42,214 nucleotides of DNA from the NCBI GenBank assembly GCA_028275505.1, contig JAPWUP010000012.1:1-42214 (forward strand), written 5' to 3'. Both the position numbers and the translations under genes were made by a program. This stretch comes from Bryobacteraceae bacterium (GTDB lineage: Bacteria; Acidobacteriota; Terriglobia; Bryobacterales; Bryobacteraceae). Each line of letters opens with the position of its first letter. The first letter of the stretch is position 1. Positions 33,699-42,214 of the stretch are shown here, one piece after another. The notes under the pieces were generated by a model. That model ran no database searches. It was not told where the DNA came from and was given only the letters and a program-made list of their open reading frames with translations.

Positions 33699-34646
33699 TC
33701 ACGCCGATTCTCGCCGCACCTCCAGCTCTTCCAGCCAGGCGCGCAATTCCGCGGGCAAGGGCGACTCGATCACGAGCCATTCGCCGGTGGCCGGATGCGC
33801 GAAGCCGATGCGGTGCGCGTGCAGGAAGTAACGTTCCAGCGGCGGCATGCCCTCGACGCGGCGGGGCGCGCCATACGCCGGATCGCCGACCACCGGGTGC
33901 CCGATGCTCGCCAGGTGGGTGCGAATCTGGTGGGTGCGCCCGGTGCGCGGGCGAACTTCCAGGTACGTGAAGCCCGGAAAGCGACGCAGCACCCGATACT
34001 CGGTGGTCGCCGCGCGACCCTGCCGGACGCGCGCGGTCATTCTCGTGCGGCGGACAGGATCCCGACCGATGGGCGCTTCGATCACCCCGTGATCTTCCTT
34101 CAGCTCCCGGTGGACCAGCGCCAGGTAAACCTTCTCGATTTGCCGCGCGGCAAACTGCGCCGCCAGCCGCTGGTGCGCCAGGTCGTTTCGCGCCACCAGA
34201 ATCACGCCGCTGGTCAACCGATCCAGCCGGTGCACGATGCCCGGTCGCAGTTCGCCGCCCGCCCCGGAAAGCGAGCCATAGCGCGCCAGCAATGCGTTCA
34301 CCAGCGTGCCCGAGCGCCGTCCTGCGCCGACGTGAACCACCATGCCCGCCGGCTTGTCCACGGCGATTACGTGCTCGTCCTCGTAGAGCACGTTAAGCGG
34401 AATGGGTTCCGGCTCGGCGCGCAAAGGGGGCGGAGCCGCGGGCTCGACTTCGATGATCTCGCCGCCTTTCAGACGGTAAGAGGGTTCGCTGACACGCCCG
34501 TTGACCCGCACGCGGCCGGCCCGAATCCACTCCTGGATGCGGGCGCGGCTGGTTTCCGGCAGTTCTTCGTGCAGGAATTTGTCCAGGCGCACGCCCGCGC
34601 GCGAGGCAGGCGCCGAAAGCGTGATTCTGGAGTCCTCAGGCTGCAC
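33699..34646 (-). CDS. rluD: RluD-family 23S rRNA pseudouridine synthase
   Basis: 315 residues from a GTG at 34644-34646. An S4 RNA-binding domain occupies about residues 15-75 (GVRLDKFLHEELPETSRARI, GRVRVNGRVSEPSYRLKGGE). The catalytic domain has VLYEDEHVIAVDKPAGMVVH, the active-site motif GIVHRLDRLTSGVILVARND with the catalytic Asp in HRLD, and RTGRTHQIRTHLASIGHPVV. The family isomerises uridines, RluD itself those of helix 69 of 23S rRNA. No Shine-Dalgarno is visible, and TATTGT lies only about five bases upstream, so the mRNA may be leaderless. Divergent from sppA. The exact target (RluD rather than RluC or another member) is inferred from domain order. Confidence 0.9.
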   Translation of the reverse strand: MQPEDSRITLSAPASRAGVRLDKFLHEELPETSRARIQEWIRAGRVRVNGRVSEPSYRLKGGEIIEVEPAAPPPLRAEPEPIPLNVLYEDEHVIAVDKPAGMVVHVGAGRRSGTLVNALLARYGSLSGAGGELRPGIVHRLDRLTSGVILVARNDLAHQRLAAQFAARQIEKVYLALVHRELKEDHGVIEAPIGRDPVRRTRMTARVRQGRAATTEYRVLRRFPGFTYLEVRPRTGRTHQIRTHLASIGHPVVGDPAYGAPRRVEGMPPLERYFLHAHRIGFAHPATGEWLVIESPLPAELRAWLEELEVRRESA

Positions 34647-34650
34647 GTTT

Positions 34651-34656
34651 TACAAT
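34651..34656. promoter_or_regulatory. Shared -10 region of the divergent rluD and sppA genes
   Basis: TACAAT on the plus strand serves as a -10 for sppA, with TGGAGT 17 bases upstream as a weak -35. The same bases read on the minus strand as TATTGT a few bases before the rluD GTG. The sppA leader would be about 65 bases. Confidence 0.4.
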
Positions 34657-34725
34657 AAGCGCGATCGGTCCCGCTCGCGACGCAGCGCCGCCGAGCGGGT
34701 CCCACGACCATCGAGGATAACCAAA

Positions 34726-36483
34726 ATGAAGCGCATCATCGTCAGGTTCCTGACTGTTGTCGGCGCCTTGACCGTGCTCGTATTCGTCCTCGGCCTGGTG
34801 GCCGGGATTGCCGCGCGAATCGCCCGCGGGGGCGTACCGTCGCCGGCCGTGCTGGAAGCGAATTTCGAGGCCCCGCTGGCCGAGTACGTTCCCGACGATC
34901 CCGTGGCCCGCGCTCTGTTCGGGGAACGGCCCAGCCTCCGCGATGTGCTCGATGCCCTGACGCGCGCCTCCGAGGATCGCCGCGTGAAGGGTCTGATCGC
35001 ACGCGTGGGCGCGGCGCCGCTCGGCATGGCGCAGGTGCAGGAGCTGCGCGACGCCATCCGCCGCTTCCGCGAGCACAAGAAATTCGCGGTAGCCTTTGCG
35101 GAAACCTTCGGCGAATTCGGCCCCGGCGGCAATGCCTACTATCTGGCCACGGCCTTCGACGAAATCTGGTTGCAGCCCTCGGGCGACGTCGGCTTGACCG
35201 GCGTGCTGGCCGAAGCCTTCTTCCTGCGCGGCACGCTGGACAAGCTCGGAATCACGCCCCGGCTGGACCATCGCTACGAGTACAAGAACGCGATGAATAT
35301 TTTCACCGAGCGCAAGTTCACGCCTGCGCATCGCGAGGCCACCGAGCGCGTGGTGAAAAGTTTTGCATCCCAGATGCTTCGCGGGATCGCCGAGGGACGC
35401 CGCATGAGCGAGGAGCAGGTGCGCGCGCTGGTGGACCGCGGCCCGTTGCTGGGGCCGGAAGCGCTGAACGCCAAACTCGTGGACGGCCTGGCGTACCGCG
35501 AGCAGGTGTACGACAAAGTGAAGGAACGCGCCGGTAAAGGCGCCAAGGTGATTCCTCTGATGGAATACTTGCAGCGAGCCGGACGGCCCCACACTCGCGG
35601 CAGGACCATCGCGCTCATTTACGGCGTGGGCGGCGTCCAGCGCGGCAAGAGCGGCTTCGATCCTGTGTTCGGCGAGCTGGTCATGGGCTCGGACACCGTG
35701 GCTTCCGCTTTTCGCCAGGCCATCGAGGACAAGGAAGTCAGGGCGATTCTGTTCCGAATTGACAGCCCCGGCGGCTCCTATGTGGCTTCCGACACGATCT
35801 GGCAGGAGACCGTGCGCGCGCGCAAGGCAGGCAAGCCGGTCATTGCTTCCATGGGCAACGTGGCGGGCTCGGGCGGTTACTTTGTGGCCATGGCTGCGGA
35901 CAAGATCGTAGCCCAGCCCGGCACCATCACGGGTTCGATCGGCGTGCTCGGCGGCAAGATGCTCACCACGGGCTTCTGGCAAAAGCTGGGCATCACCTGG
36001 GACGAAGTGCACGAGGGCGCCAACGCCACCTTCTGGACGGGAACTTCGGACTACACGCCGGCGCAATGGGCGCGGTTCCAGGCGTGGCTGGATCGCATCT
36101 ACGACGACTTCACCAGCAAGGTCGCCGAAGGTCGCCGCTTGCCCAGACAGCGCGTTCTGGAAATCGCCAAAGGGCGCATCTGGACAGGCGAGGACGCCAA
36201 GGCTCTGGGCCTGGTGGATGAACTCGGTGGATTCGATGTTGCGCTGCGGCTCGCCAAGCAGGCAGCCGGAATTCCCGAAAAGGAAGAGGTGCGCCTGAAG
36301 CTGTTCCCGCCCCGCAAGAGCTTGCTGGAAGTTATCATGGAACGGCTCACCGGTCGTGAGCCTCAGGAAGAAGAAGCCGGCATGGTCGCGCTGCGACGGG
36401 CGCTGGAGCTGGTCCAGCCTTTCGCGCGCCGCGTGCGCATGCTCGATGCGGCGCGCGCGCCGCTTGCCATGCCCTGGCCGTGA
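34726..36483 (+). CDS. sppA: Signal peptide peptidase SppA, 67-kDa type
   Basis: 585 residues from the ATG at 34726, which has GAGG nine bases upstream. An N-terminal membrane anchor (FLTVVGALTVLVFVLGLVAG) is followed by two ClpP-like serine protease domains. The active site is split as in Escherichia coli SppA: the general base Lys187 lies in EYKNAMNIF of the first domain and the nucleophile Ser382 in GNVAGSGGYFVAM of the second; FRIDSPGGSYVASDTIWQE and TGSIGVLGGKML are further landmarks. It degrades signal peptides left in the cytoplasmic membrane after protein export, fitting a genome rich in exported proteins. Its stop overlaps a possible GTG start of galU. Confidence 0.95.
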   Translation: MKRIIVRFLTVVGALTVLVFVLGLVAGIAARIARGGVPSPAVLEANFEAPLAEYVPDDPVARALFGERPSLRDVLDALTRASEDRRVKGLIARVGAAPLGMAQVQELRDAIRRFREHKKFAVAFAETFGEFGPGGNAYYLATAFDEIWLQPSGDVGLTGVLAEAFFLRGTLDKLGITPRLDHRYEYKNAMNIFTERKFTPAHREATERVVKSFASQMLRGIAEGRRMSEEQVRALVDRGPLLGPEALNAKLVDGLAYREQVYDKVKERAGKGAKVIPLMEYLQRAGRPHTRGRTIALIYGVGGVQRGKSGFDPVFGELVMGSDTVASAFRQAIEDKEVRAILFRIDSPGGSYVASDTIWQETVRARKAGKPVIASMGNVAGSGGYFVAMAADKIVAQPGTITGSIGVLGGKMLTTGFWQKLGITWDEVHEGANATFWTGTSDYTPAQWARFQAWLDRIYDDFTSKVAEGRRLPRQRVLEIAKGRIWTGEDAKALGLVDELGGFDVALRLAKQAAGIPEKEEVRLKLFPPRKSLLEVIMERLTGREPQEEEAGMVALRRALELVQPFARRVRMLDAARAPLAMPWP

Positions 36484-36494
36484 GGACGTCGCTT

Positions 36495-37400
36495 ATGCAG
36501 AAATTCATCCGTTCCGCCATCGTTCCCGTTGCCGGTTTGGGGACGCGCTTGCTGCCCGCGACCAAGTCGCAACCCAAAGAGATGCTGCCGGTGGCCCGCA
36601 AGCCCGTCGTGCAGTACGTGGCCGAGGAGCTGGTCGCCAACGGGATCGAGCAGATCCTTTTCGTAACCGGACGCGGGAAGACCTCGATCGAAAACCACTT
36701 CGATCACGATCCCGAGCTGGCGCGTCTGCTGGCCGCTTCCAACAAGCACGAGTTGCTCGAGCAGTTGAGCGCCGTTGAGCTCAACGCCAAGTTCTTCTAC
36801 ACGCGGCAGCGACTGCAACGGGGCCTGGGCGACGCCGTACTTTGCGGCGAGCACTTCGCGGGCGAGGAGCCGTTCGTGGTCGCCCTGGGCGATTCCATCA
36901 TCGGCCTGAATGCCGCTTCTCAGGCCGTCTCGCGGATGGCAGAACTGTTCCAGGCGCGGCACGCAAGCTGCGTGCTGGCAGTAGAGGAAGTGCCGCCGGA
37001 AGAGACCGTCCACTACGGCATCATCGAAGCGGCGGAGAGCGAGGGCGACGTGTTCCGCGTGGCGAATCTGGTGGAGAAGCCGGCCCCGGGCCAGGCGCCG
37101 AGCAATCTGGCCATCGCCGGACGTTATGTGTTTTCCCCTCTCATCTTCGACATGATTCGCAGAGTCCAGCCGGATTCGCGCGGGGAAATCCAGCTTACCG
37201 ACGCCATTCAATTGATGTGCGAGGAAGGCCGGCGCGTGCTGGCGCTCAAGCTGCCGCCCGGGGAGAAGCGCTACGACATCGGGAACTTCGGCAGTTACTT
37301 TGCGACGTTTGTGGAGTTTGCTCTGGCCGATCCCGAGTACGGTCCCGGCCTGCGCGAAACGCTGGAACGTCTGCTGGCGCAGACGGCGAACCGGGCATGA
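36495..37400 (+). CDS. galU: UTP-glucose-1-phosphate uridylyltransferase
   Basis: 301 residues from the ATG at 36495, with GAGG nine bases upstream; a GTG at 36480 overlapping the sppA stop is possible. The nucleotidyltransferase signature AIVPVAGLGTRLLPATKSQP with the following KEMLPV is complete, as are VVQYVAEELVANGIEQILFV, GLGDAVLCGEHFAGEEPFVV, LGDSII, VEKPAPGQAPSNLAIAGRYV and RGEIQLTDAIQLMCEEGR. It makes UDP-glucose from UTP and glucose-1-phosphate for polysaccharide and envelope synthesis. Length is normal for bacterial GalU. It lies between sppA and a membrane glycosyltransferase; its stop overlaps the start of that gene (ATGA), suggesting a common role in envelope glycan synthesis. 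Confidence 0.95.
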   Translation: MQKFIRSAIVPVAGLGTRLLPATKSQPKEMLPVARKPVVQYVAEELVANGIEQILFVTGRGKTSIENHFDHDPELARLLAASNKHELLEQLSAVELNAKFFYTRQRLQRGLGDAVLCGEHFAGEEPFVVALGDSIIGLNAASQAVSRMAELFQARHASCVLAVEEVPPEETVHYGIIEAAESEGDVFRVANLVEKPAPGQAPSNLAIAGRYVFSPLIFDMIRRVQPDSRGEIQLTDAIQLMCEEGRRVLALKLPPGEKRYDIGNFGSYFATFVEFALADPEYGPGLRETLERLLAQTANRA

Positions 37401-38815
37401 ACCGGCTGGCGCGCTGGGCGATCCTCTGGCTCGCCATCGCGCTTTTCCGCCTCTGTCACAGCGGCATCCTGTGGCCTGAGGAAACGCTGCCGATGGCGGC
37501 CGCCGTCCAGATGCTGCACGGGCGCCAGTTGTATCGCGACGTCTGGTTCGACAAGCCGCCCCTGGCGCCTGCCATCTGCCTGTTGTGGGGCGCGGAGCCG
37601 GGCTGGCCGCTGCGCCTGGCGGGAAGCCTTTACGTGCTGGCCGCTTGTGTCCTTGCAGGACGGCTCGCGCGGAGCCTGTGGGGAGAACGGGAGGAAAAAA
37701 TCGCTGCTGCTTTGCTCGCCTTCTACCTGACCTTCTGGCTGCCCGCGGCTGTGATTCCCCTGGCATCCGATCTTCTCATGCTGGCCCCGCACGCCGCCGC
37801 CATCTGGTTGGCCATCGAGCGACGCGCCTTCGCCGCCGGCATCGCGGCCGGCCTCGCCTTCCAGTGCAACCCCAAAGGACTCTTCGTTCTGGCGGCTTGC
37901 ACGATCTTCCATCCGCGCGGCGTGCCGCTCCTGCTGGCCGGCTTCAGCGTTCCTTCTGCGCTCGTTGCGCTTTGGCTGGCGGCTGAGGGTGCGCTAGGAG
38001 ATTATTACCGCGAGGTCTGGCAACTCGGCGCCACATACGCCCGCGATACGTTCCTGAAAGCGCCGCTGCGCGTGGGCTTGGCGCGTACCGCAAGTTGGGC
38101 AGGATTCCACGCAGCGCTCATCCTGGGAGCGCTGGCCTTCTGGCGGCGGGAACCGGGCAGGCTGGCCCTGCGCCTTGCCCTCTGGGCCGCGCTCGGACTC
38201 GCAGGCGTCGCTTTGGGACTGCGTTTCTTTCCGCGGTATTACTTCCTGCTGTTGCTTCCGCTGGTGGTGGCGGCGGCCCGCGGCCTCACGCTGATCCCGC
38301 GTCCGTACCTTGCGCTTGTGGCTGCCGCCCTGCTTGTACCCACAGTGCGCTTCGGTCCTCGATACGTCCTGCTCGCCGCGGACCTGGTGGCGGGCGGCCC
38401 GCATCTCTGGCGCGATGTCGCGTTGGATGCCGACAGCCGGGAAGCGGCTCGCCGGATTCGGGCGTCGGCGAAGGCCGGAGAGACGCTGTTTGTCTGGGGA
38501 TACCGCCCGGAGCTTTACGTTTACACGCGCATGCCCGCCGCCAGCCGCTTTCTGGAATCGCAGCCGCTGACGGGCGTGTTCGCCGACCGCCATCTTTTCG
38601 ACACGCACGTCTCGGATGCAGCGCTGGCCGAGCGCAGCCGCCGTGAGGTCATCCAGAGCCGTCCGGACTGGATCGTGGACGGCCTCAGCGCCATTCAACC
38701 GGCGCTGCGCATGGACGCTTATCCCGAGCTGCGGCGCTGGCTTGAACCGTACCGCCCGGAGGCCGCCACGCGGCTTGCGCGCATCTACCGTCGCGCGGAA
38801 GGCCCGCGGCCGTGA
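37397..38815 (+). CDS. GT39/ArnT-like integral membrane glycosyltransferase
   Basis: 472 residues beginning MNRLARWAILWLAIALFRLC. It is very hydrophobic, with about ten predicted membrane segments (for example LAGSLYVLAACVLAGRLA, FPRYYFLLLLPLVVAAARGL). After the first segment comes an acidic loop (WPEETLPMAAAVQMLHGRQL) and then YRDVWFDKPPLAPAI, the pattern of dolichyl- or polyprenyl-phosphate-sugar dependent enzymes such as PMT and ArnT, which move a sugar from a lipid carrier to protein or lipid A. A soluble C-terminal part of about 120 residues ends with a TPR-free acidic/basic tail. Acceptor and sugar are unknown. Its ATG overlaps the galU stop. It ends 12 bases before the convergent gene of unknown function. 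Confidence 0.82.
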   Translation: MNRLARWAILWLAIALFRLCHSGILWPEETLPMAAAVQMLHGRQLYRDVWFDKPPLAPAICLLWGAEPGWPLRLAGSLYVLAACVLAGRLARSLWGEREEKIAAALLAFYLTFWLPAAVIPLASDLLMLAPHAAAIWLAIERRAFAAGIAAGLAFQCNPKGLFVLAACTIFHPRGVPLLLAGFSVPSALVALWLAAEGALGDYYREVWQLGATYARDTFLKAPLRVGLARTASWAGFHAALILGALAFWRREPGRLALRLALWAALGLAGVALGLRFFPRYYFLLLLPLVVAAARGLTLIPRPYLALVAAALLVPTVRFGPRYVLLAADLVAGGPHLWRDVALDADSREAARRIRASAKAGETLFVWGYRPELYVYTRMPAASRFLESQPLTGVFADRHLFDTHVSDAALAERSRREVIQSRPDWIVDGLSAIQPALRMDAYPELRRWLEPYRPEAATRLARIYRRAEGPRP

Positions 38816-38827
38816 CGGGCGCGCGCT

Positions 38828-41185
38828 TCACGCCGCTGCGGCCTGGCCGCCATCGCTGTTGACGAACGAGCTCTCGAGCACGCGGCCATCGTGCATGTGC
38901 GCCCTCAATCGTACGATGCCGCTCAAACGCGCCTGGCCACGCAGTCCCACATTCAGGCCGCGCGTGGCTTCGACAAGAATCAGCGACCCGAGGCCGGTGA
39001 AGTCCTCGTTGCCATAAAGCCGCCGCAGGCGACGCTGGAAGTTCTTGACGAGTTCCTCGCCCGACTTCACCAGTTCGCGCATCGCGCGCTGCGGCTCGTG
39101 CTCCAGCGCCCGGCGCAGGCCGCCGGCCTGCACGCCGAAGCGGATCAGGTGGTCAATGAAGACCGCATCCGCCACGAGCAGCGAGTGGAACAGGCGCGGC
39201 GCGCGCTCCACTCCGGCAAGAATCGTTTCGCGCCGCGAAGGACGGTACAGCCGGGCCTGCTCCGCTTTGCCCGCGGCCACGAGCAGTTGCTCGATGCGCG
39301 CCAGCTCGGCGGCCAGAGCCATGCCGGTCGAGCGACGCGCTATGGCCACGCTCTCCGAGCTCATGATGTCGTAGGCGAATTCGTTTCTGGCTTTGCTGCG
39401 GAACGGGAGCGTGCAGCGATAGACGATGAGCGGGCAGGCGGTGGCCGGCGTGTCGTAACGGGCCAGATCGCGGAAATACAGGAACGGGATCCACAGGCGC
39501 AAAGCCTGTTGCACGGCCACCGAGAGTTCCGCATAGGCCTCCTTGTAGTTCAGGCTGCGCTCGACGGGCGCCTCCAGCCAGGCCGCGGCGTCGGCGCCGG
39601 GGAGCGAAAGAGACATTTCTGCCTCGATTTGTTCTGCCTCGCCGACGATTTCCTTCAGCCACGACAGCGCCGCGTCGAAGCGATAGGCCGCCAGCAGCGA
39701 CGCCAGATCCGATCGCGCTACGTGACTGTTCAGCCGCCAGGTGCCCGACCACGTCAGACGGAACCGCGTGTCCCGTTCCGCCGGCCGCGTGATGAAAGCG
39801 CCGCACAGGTGCATCGCATCGCGCGCCAGATCCTGCTCGCCACGGCTCACGCGGGCGCTGCGCTCCACGACGACCAGGCGCCCGTCCAGTGTCGTTTCGA
39901 TGCTGGCCTGGGCCACTGCCGACAGCCGCTCGGCCCACGAGTTGCGCGCCAGAAAGGGCAGATGGACTTCGAGAAGCTGCTGCCGCTCGATTCCGTGTGT
40001 GAGCACGCCGGGGTACCATCGGGGCGCGTTCACCGTCACTGTCCAGTCCGCACGCACGCGGCCGCGCAGCCATTCGCGCCATTGCTCGGGAAGCGAGCAA
40101 ACGTCTACGGAGACGTCCAGCCACGGAATTTGCGGTGAGCCGGTCAGCGCCCGTGCGGTCAGCGCCGCGATGAGGCGATTGCGGAGCGCGGTGGGAGCGT
40201 TCGATTCCAGGCTCGCCATCAGCACACGCACTTCCGGCGCCGGCGCATTCTCTTTCGCACCGGCAACCTGCTCCTCAGCTTGTCGAGCGAGGCCCTCGAG
40301 AAACTCCAGAACTGCCGGTTCATCTAGCAGGCGAGCGGTGGTGCGGGCCGCCTGTCGAAGTTGTTCGAATCGGGACGGTTCCACAGCGCCATCGAGCAGC
40401 GTGCCGGCGCAAGCTTCGATCCAGGCTTCCGCCGGCCCGCCCGGACGCAAGTGCGCCCATGCCAGGTCCTCGGCGAACTCGGCAGCAGAGCTGGCTTCTG
40501 CGATGCGGGCGAGCCACTCGCGCAGCTCTGCCATGCGCTCGGTGTCCGGCAGCGCGCGCCAGAGAGCCGTCGTTGCGGCGTGGTGGGACTGCCGCCAGAA
40601 ATCGAGGGCCCGCATGACGTGTTCGCCCGCGCGACCGCGGCCCGATTTTTCCAGCAGAGCTTCGAAGGCGGTGAAGGGGTGCGCGTCCAGCAAGGCGCTC
40701 AGCAGCTCGTCGTGCGCGCGATCGCTGGAATAGCAGGCATCTACCGACAGTTCGCGGACAAAGTTGGGCTCGCGTTGCCGAAGCGGTTTTACGATCAAGC
40801 GGGCGCGTTCCTCATCCTCTCGCCAGAGTGCGCAGAAGAACGGGCCTGCAAGCGCAAGGCGAACCGTCGCCCTCCAGAGCGGCTCCAGAGGAAGCGCGAG
40901 CCGGCCCTCGAGTTTGCCGGAGATCGGCTGCGCAAGCCAGCTCAGGGCGAAGCCGAAACAGATCGGCAGCTCGACTTCGAGTTGTCCCGCGTGAAGGTAA
41001 CCCAGGACGCGGCCCTCTCCGAGTTGTACGGGACGCTCGAGCGCTTCCCGGGCGTCGGTTCCGGGAGCGCCGCAACAGCCAGTGGCCGGATCGAGCAGAA
41101 CGGGGCCATTTTCGGGTCGCCGGAGCACCTCGGCTTCGAGCGACGCCAGCGACGATGACAGTGCTGTGTCTCGGATCTCGATCAT
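38828..41185 (-). CDS. Large cytoplasmic protein of unknown function
   Basis: 785 residues from the Met at 41185 (MIEIRDTALSSSLASLEAEV); longer forms would start upstream of the promoter. There is no signal peptide or membrane segment. The N-terminal third is mixed, with Cys-containing LLDPATGCCGAPGTDAREAL. The centre is rich in helix, Ala, Trp and Glu (ALDFWRQSHHAATTALWRAL, REWLARIAEASSAAEFAEDL). The last part contains LWIPFLYFRDLARYDTPATA, CPLIVYRCTLPFRSKARNEF and a basic stretch FQRRLRRLYGNEDFTGLGSL. I recognise no domain. The even coding quality and strong promoter show it is a real gene. It is convergent with the galU operon and divergent from the isomerase at the right edge. Confidence 0.8.
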   Translation of the reverse strand: MIEIRDTALSSSLASLEAEVLRRPENGPVLLDPATGCCGAPGTDAREALERPVQLGEGRVLGYLHAGQLEVELPICFGFALSWLAQPISGKLEGRLALPLEPLWRATVRLALAGPFFCALWREDEERARLIVKPLRQREPNFVRELSVDACYSSDRAHDELLSALLDAHPFTAFEALLEKSGRGRAGEHVMRALDFWRQSHHAATTALWRALPDTERMAELREWLARIAEASSAAEFAEDLAWAHLRPGGPAEAWIEACAGTLLDGAVEPSRFEQLRQAARTTARLLDEPAVLEFLEGLARQAEEQVAGAKENAPAPEVRVLMASLESNAPTALRNRLIAALTARALTGSPQIPWLDVSVDVCSLPEQWREWLRGRVRADWTVTVNAPRWYPGVLTHGIERQQLLEVHLPFLARNSWAERLSAVAQASIETTLDGRLVVVERSARVSRGEQDLARDAMHLCGAFITRPAERDTRFRLTWSGTWRLNSHVARSDLASLLAAYRFDAALSWLKEIVGEAEQIEAEMSLSLPGADAAAWLEAPVERSLNYKEAYAELSVAVQQALRLWIPFLYFRDLARYDTPATACPLIVYRCTLPFRSKARNEFAYDIMSSESVAIARRSTGMALAAELARIEQLLVAAGKAEQARLYRPSRRETILAGVERAPRLFHSLLVADAVFIDHLIRFGVQAGGLRRALEHEPQRAMRELVKSGEELVKNFQRRLRRLYGNEDFTGLGSLILVEATRGLNVGLRGQARLSGIVRLRAHMHDGRVLESSFVNSDGGQAAAA

Positions 41186-41246
41186 CGGGAATGCAGCTCC
41201 GAAGAGGAAGTGCGGCGACGAAGAGCGCCGGGCGGGATGCCATTTG

Positions 41247-41275
41247 ATTATACTGGCAGCGTGCTTGAAACCCAA
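41247..41275 (-). promoter_or_regulatory. Sigma-70-type promoter of the unknown 785-residue protein
   Basis: On the minus strand TTGGGT (41270-41275) and a perfect TATAAT (41247-41252) are separated by 17 bases. Transcription would start near 41240, about 55 bases before the ATG at 41185. Confidence 0.65.
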
Positions 41276-41405
41276 TGGCGAAACCGGACGCCCCGTGGCG
41301 CCCGGCTGCGGCAACCTGTTGAGACATGGCGGGTTGCCAGACCTGGCCGTTTTTCGGCTCCGCTTGTGAATGGCCGGGCGTCAGAGTGGCAGTGAGGTGG
41401 GCAAG

Positions 41406-42214
41406 ATGATGACGCGGAGGTGCGCAATGGCTTTGACGGCAGGGCTGCCATCGCTGGCTCAACCGGCGGCCCGCAAAGGACGTCTCAAGCAGGCAGTGGC
41501 GCGTTGGTGCTTCAACAAATGGAGTCTGGAAGAGCTGGCGCGCAATGCTGCCGCCCTCGGCATCGAGGGAATTGATTTGATCGGGCCTGACGAATGGCCG
41601 GTGGTTCAAAAGTATGGCCTGGTGCCCTCGCTGGCTCCGGGCGGCGGTACGATTGCCGACGGGCTGAACCGAAAGGAAAACCACGACAAGATCGAGCGGC
41701 AACTGCGCGAAAACATCGAACGCGCCGCCGCGGCCGGCGTTCCCAATGTCATCACCTTCTCCGGGAACCGCCGCGGCCTGTCCGACGAGGAGGGCCTGGA
41801 GAATTGCGTGGCCGGCCTGAACCGGATCAAGGCCTTTGCCGAGGACAAAGGGGTTACGGTCTGTCTGGAGCTGCTCAACAGCAAGGTGGATCACAAGGAC
41901 TACCAGGCGGACCACACCGCCTGGGGAGTCGAGGTGGTCCGGCGTGTGAACTCGCCCCGCGTCAAACTGGTCTACGACATTTACCACATGCAAATCATGG
42001 AAGGCGACATCATCCGCACGCTGCGGGCCAACATCCAGTGGATCGCCCACATCCACACGGCGGGCAATCCCGGTCGCAACGAAATTGACGACACCCAGGA
42101 GCTGAATTACCGCGCCATCGCACGCGCGATTGCCGACCTCGGGTTCCAGGGCTTTGTCGCCCACGAGTTCGTGCCGCGCCGCGACCCGCTGGAATCGCTC
42201 AAGCAGGCGGTCGA
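41406..42214 (+). CDS. Hydroxypyruvate isomerase-like sugar isomerase (partial, 3' end outside window)
   Basis: The open frame runs to the window edge (about 269 residues seen). Starting at 41406 or 41409 the N terminus reads MMTRRCAMALTAGLPSLAQ, a plausible Tat signal with GAGG upstream; the ATG at 41427 has a better GGAGG six bases upstream but would lose the twin arginines. The TIM barrel shows RWCFNKWSLEELARNAAALG, GIDLIGPDEWPVV, VTVCLELLNSKVDHKDYQAD, VKLVYDIYHMQIMEGDII, IAHIHTAGNPGRNEIDDTQE, LNYRAIARAIADLGFQG and HEFVP. These match hydroxypyruvate isomerase (Hyi), which converts hydroxypyruvate to tartronate semialdehyde, with metal ligands in the Glu, Asp, His and final Glu segments. 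An exported form would more likely act on another keto-sugar. Confidence 0.85.
   Translation, partial: MMTRRCAMALTAGLPSLAQPAARKGRLKQAVARWCFNKWSLEELARNAAALGIEGIDLIGPDEWPVVQKYGLVPSLAPGGGTIADGLNRKENHDKIERQLRENIERAAAAGVPNVITFSGNRRGLSDEEGLENCVAGLNRIKAFAEDKGVTVCLELLNSKVDHKDYQADHTAWGVEVVRRVNSPRVKLVYDIYHMQIMEGDIIRTLRANIQWIAHIHTAGNPGRNEIDDTQELNYRAIARAIADLGFQGFVAHEFVPRRDPLESLKQAV

Noticed and set aside
34636-36066. Long minus-strand frame (476 codons) opposite sppA
   Set aside because: It is antisense to a complete SppA with active-site residues; such shadow frames are common in GC-rich DNA.
36363-37766. Long minus-strand frame opposite galU
   Set aside because: It is antisense to a complete GalU and the following glycosyltransferase, with low-complexity Arg/Gln composition.

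Overview
The window is GC-rich bacterial chromosome and most resembles an acidobacterium of the Solibacter/Bryobacter type. The evidence is two very large outer-membrane receptors with an N-terminal carboxypeptidase-regulatory (Cna-B-like) domain, a DUF1549/DUF1553 - DUF1501 - pre-peptidase-domain operon, exported TIM-barrel sugar isomerases with Tat signals, and an RND efflux operon. This is inference from gene content; no rRNA or other taxonomic marker is present.

Layout. 1-111 (-): 5' end of a large gene running off the window. 112-799: non-coding, with hairpins. 800-1297 (+): RidA-like protein. 1294-6416 (-): three-gene operon DUF1549/DUF1553, DUF1501, PPC-domain protein. 6417-10128: a probable remnant of an integrated satellite or plasmid-like element: a small HTH protein, a P4-type primase-polymerase/SF3 helicase and a striking array of 9-bp GGTGAC iterons arranged as a large dyad, bounded by the 3' end of a tRNA-Lys(CTT) gene. 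No integrase is visible. 10532-11917 (-): parallel beta-helix protein. 12148-15582 (-): outer-membrane receptor with a strong promoter. 15761-21234 (-): a second receptor translationally coupled (ATGA) to a GH50-like agarase. 21305-23584 (-): Asp-box (BNR) protein. 23623-24528 (+): Tat-exported sugar isomerase. 24525-27144 (-): adenosylcobalamin-dependent diol dehydratase with fused large and medium subunits plus a small subunit. 27262-33546 (-): ArsR regulator, membrane fusion protein, RND pump and TolC, all joined by ATGA overlaps. 33699-34646 (-): RluD-type pseudouridine synthase, divergent from 34726-38815 (+): SppA, GalU and a GT39-like membrane glycosyltransferase. 38828-41185 (-): 785-residue protein of unknown function with a near-consensus promoter. 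41406-end (+): hydroxypyruvate-isomerase-like protein, cut by the window edge.

Functional themes are capture and breakdown of complex polysaccharide (receptors, GH50, beta-helix, BNR protein, exported isomerases), coenzyme-B12-dependent diol metabolism outside a microcompartment, metal or drug efflux, and envelope maintenance. The items most worth a second look are the iteron array behind the primase-helicase gene, and the fused diol dehydratase, which keeps all catalytic residues at the Klebsiella numbering but has Ala at position 336 and lacks the N-terminal extensions used for microcompartment targeting.
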